64,000 nucleotides of DNA. Origin: Vespula vulgaris. Lineage: Eukaryota; Arthropoda; Insecta; Hymenoptera; Vespidae. The position numbers were made by a program, and so were the translations under genes. The notes beneath the pieces are model-generated. The model searched no databases, had not been told where the DNA came from, and saw only the letters and a list, made by a program, of their open reading frames with translations. Shown here piece after piece: positions 62,501 to 64,000 of the stretch (its first letter is position 1; each line of letters starts with the position of its first letter). The DNA is taken from positions 1,028,501 to 1,092,500 of the forward strand of contig NC_066588.1 of NCBI RefSeq assembly GCF_905475345.1. The letters are read 5' to 3'.

Positions 62501-62968
62501 AATATCATTTAAAAGCTTTTGGCTCGTATCCAGTTATAATTTGTGGACTCGAATAAAGTGTCATCTGACCGAATGAAAATATTTCCTTTATTTTCTGGAA
62601 TGATGAATGAAGGATATTTTTTTCAGACGGATTTGAAACGGATGTCGTCAGCATGGACGATCGAGCACCTTCCGGAGGAGCGATGACATCCGCCGCTTTT
62701 AGAACACGCGCGTTCTCCGTTATGTAAACCACTCGATGTTCTCTCGATGCGTTCTACTCAATCAAAGTTCCCGCCTAATTCAATATTCTCATCGATCGAT
62801 TCACGTTTCAATGCTGGTCTATCTGGTTCTACGCTGTCTATCGGGAGTGGTTCGAAAATTTATTTCTTTTTTCCCTTTTTTTTTTCTCCCTGGTCTGTAG
62901 ACACATTTTTAATTTTTTTTTTCAATGAAAAGAAATAAAAAGATTTTTCGAGGGAAATTATATTGGAA

Positions 62969-62999
<31 letters not shown>

Positions 63000-64000
63000 A
63001 AGTGAAGATGAAGATGGAAAGAATCGTATTATAATTAGAACCGATTAATAATAATGATAATAGTAATAGTAAAATTATACGAGAATATTTTGACCGTGCA
63101 ATTTTGTTGATATTTTCAATTGTCAAATATACTCGAGTGATTTTATTATTTTTCAGATATCGGAGGAAATTAGTAGTACCAAAAAAAATAATTAATAAAT
63201 AGACAGAGATTATTTGATTGATAAGAAAAAAGAGAGAGAGAGAGAGAATTCGTGCAGTTTTGTGTATTTTCATTTTGCAAATAAACTAAATCACGATTTT
63301 ATCATTTTTGAGAACGAAAAAGAAAAAACATAACGTAACGCAGTTACGTATGTATTTTCATTTTTTATGAACAAAGTCGAAATTTTGTTTTTAAGAAAGC
63401 AAAAATAAATTACATTTGAATGAAAAAAGAAATTCGTGAAAGAAAAAAAATAAAATAATAAGGAAAAAATATATAAAAACTAAAAAAAAAAAAAAAGTTA
63501 TACGAGAAGATGCGGCAGTGCAGTTGGTTGATCAACGACAAAAGCCGTTTAGTGAAGCCTGAACGGATCTCGAGCACGTATCCGTTGGCCTTTAAAATCC
63601 ATCTACTACGAAGTATTATACTTACATACTTCGTTCTATCTATCTCCTGTAAATGATATTACATATAACATTCGTGAATACCAACGGGGATTATCTTACG
63701 ATTGTTCTTCGCATCTCTCTCGAAAAAAAAAGAAAAAGAAAAAATTCAGTCTTATCTTATCTTTCGTTCACAAGGAGTTACGTTATTCACATGAAGATAA
63801 TAAACGGATGAAACGAATCAAAACTCGTAGAGAGAATCTCTGAGAAGTCTCTGCAAATCATTTTTTGTCCTCTTTTTTTTTTTTTTGCTAATTCTATTAC
63901 AAAAATAAATTTAAGTGGACATGCAATATATCAGATTTCAAACAAATCGAAAATAATTATTATTCATTATTTAGAAATATTATTTACATCGTTAATAGAA
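59578..64000 (-). other. Tropomyosin intron upstream of exon 3, no exon recognised
   Basis: It is mostly AT-rich. More complex patches lie at 60345-60560, 61235-61340, 62600-62860 and 63520-63720; any could hold an internal promoter or an alternative first exon. I searched for the conserved exon 1 (MDAIKKKMQ) and exon 2 coding patterns on the minus strand and did not find them. A tandem repeat of about 200 bp lies at 62026-62540. Confidence 0.6.
62026..62540. repeat. Tandem array of the inverted-repeat family, period about 200 bp
   Basis: TGATAAATGT recurs at 62151 and 62348, GACCAAAAGTTTCTAGGCGA at about 62168 and 62377, and CCAGTTWTAATT at about 62127, 62326 and 62529. About two and a half units are present, with the same words as the dispersed elements. 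Confidence 0.7.

Noticed and set aside
62505..62732. 75-codon minus-strand frame in the tropomyosin upstream intron
   Set aside because: It lacks an ATG start (GTG), has no match to tropomyosin first exons and runs into repeat sequence.
1..64000. CRISPR arrays, bacterial operons, phage or defence systems, tRNA and rRNA genes
   Set aside because: The repeats are microsatellites without spacers, the genes are intron-rich animal genes, and no tRNA cloverleaf or rRNA sequence was recognised by eye.

Overview
This window is animal nuclear DNA, very AT-rich and dense in microsatellites. Its genes are split by many short introns with GT..AG ends. The gene set (an insect-type ionotropic receptor, endosulfine, Lasp, a Tm1-type tropomyosin) points to an insect, and the very high AT content with abundant simple repeats suggests Hymenoptera, though the species cannot be read from the sequence. 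I rebuilt the spliced genes by following reading frame across every exon junction.

Left part (1-14.2 kb, compact): the 3' end of a bubblegum-type acyl-CoA synthetase (+, 1-778); alpha-endosulfine (-, 2762-3536); a HAUS1-like augmin coiled-coil protein (+, 4482-5315), divergent from endosulfine with a small inverted-repeat element between them; a PRCC homologue (+, 5747-7207); a 12-exon ionotropic receptor of 624 residues (-, 7851-11179); and mitochondrial 3-hydroxyisobutyrate dehydrogenase (+, 12826-14198).

Middle part (14.2-38.1 kb): Lasp (+, 15922-31806) in six coding exons spread by two large repeat-filled introns, followed by about 6 kb of non-coding DNA rich in microsatellites and small inverted-repeat elements.

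Right part (38.1-64 kb): a tropomyosin gene (-) read towards Lasp. Exons 3 to 9 are inside the window. It has three pairs of mutually exclusive exons (4a/4b, 5a/5b, 7a/7b) and four alternative last exons, all phase-compatible. Exons 1 and 2 were not found and are expected beyond the right edge. Lasp and tropomyosin both encode actin-filament proteins and lie tail to tail.

Points beyond ordinary annotation: a family of about 200-bp inverted-repeat elements with about nine recognisable copies; a 140-base patch in a tropomyosin intron with several nested stem-loops; non-repetitive, GC-richer islands inside the big introns; a 54-copy ATAC tract; and an unassigned 42-codon open stretch between the receptor and the dehydrogenase. 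I saw no bacterial-type system, no CRISPR array, no tRNA or rRNA and no viral gene.
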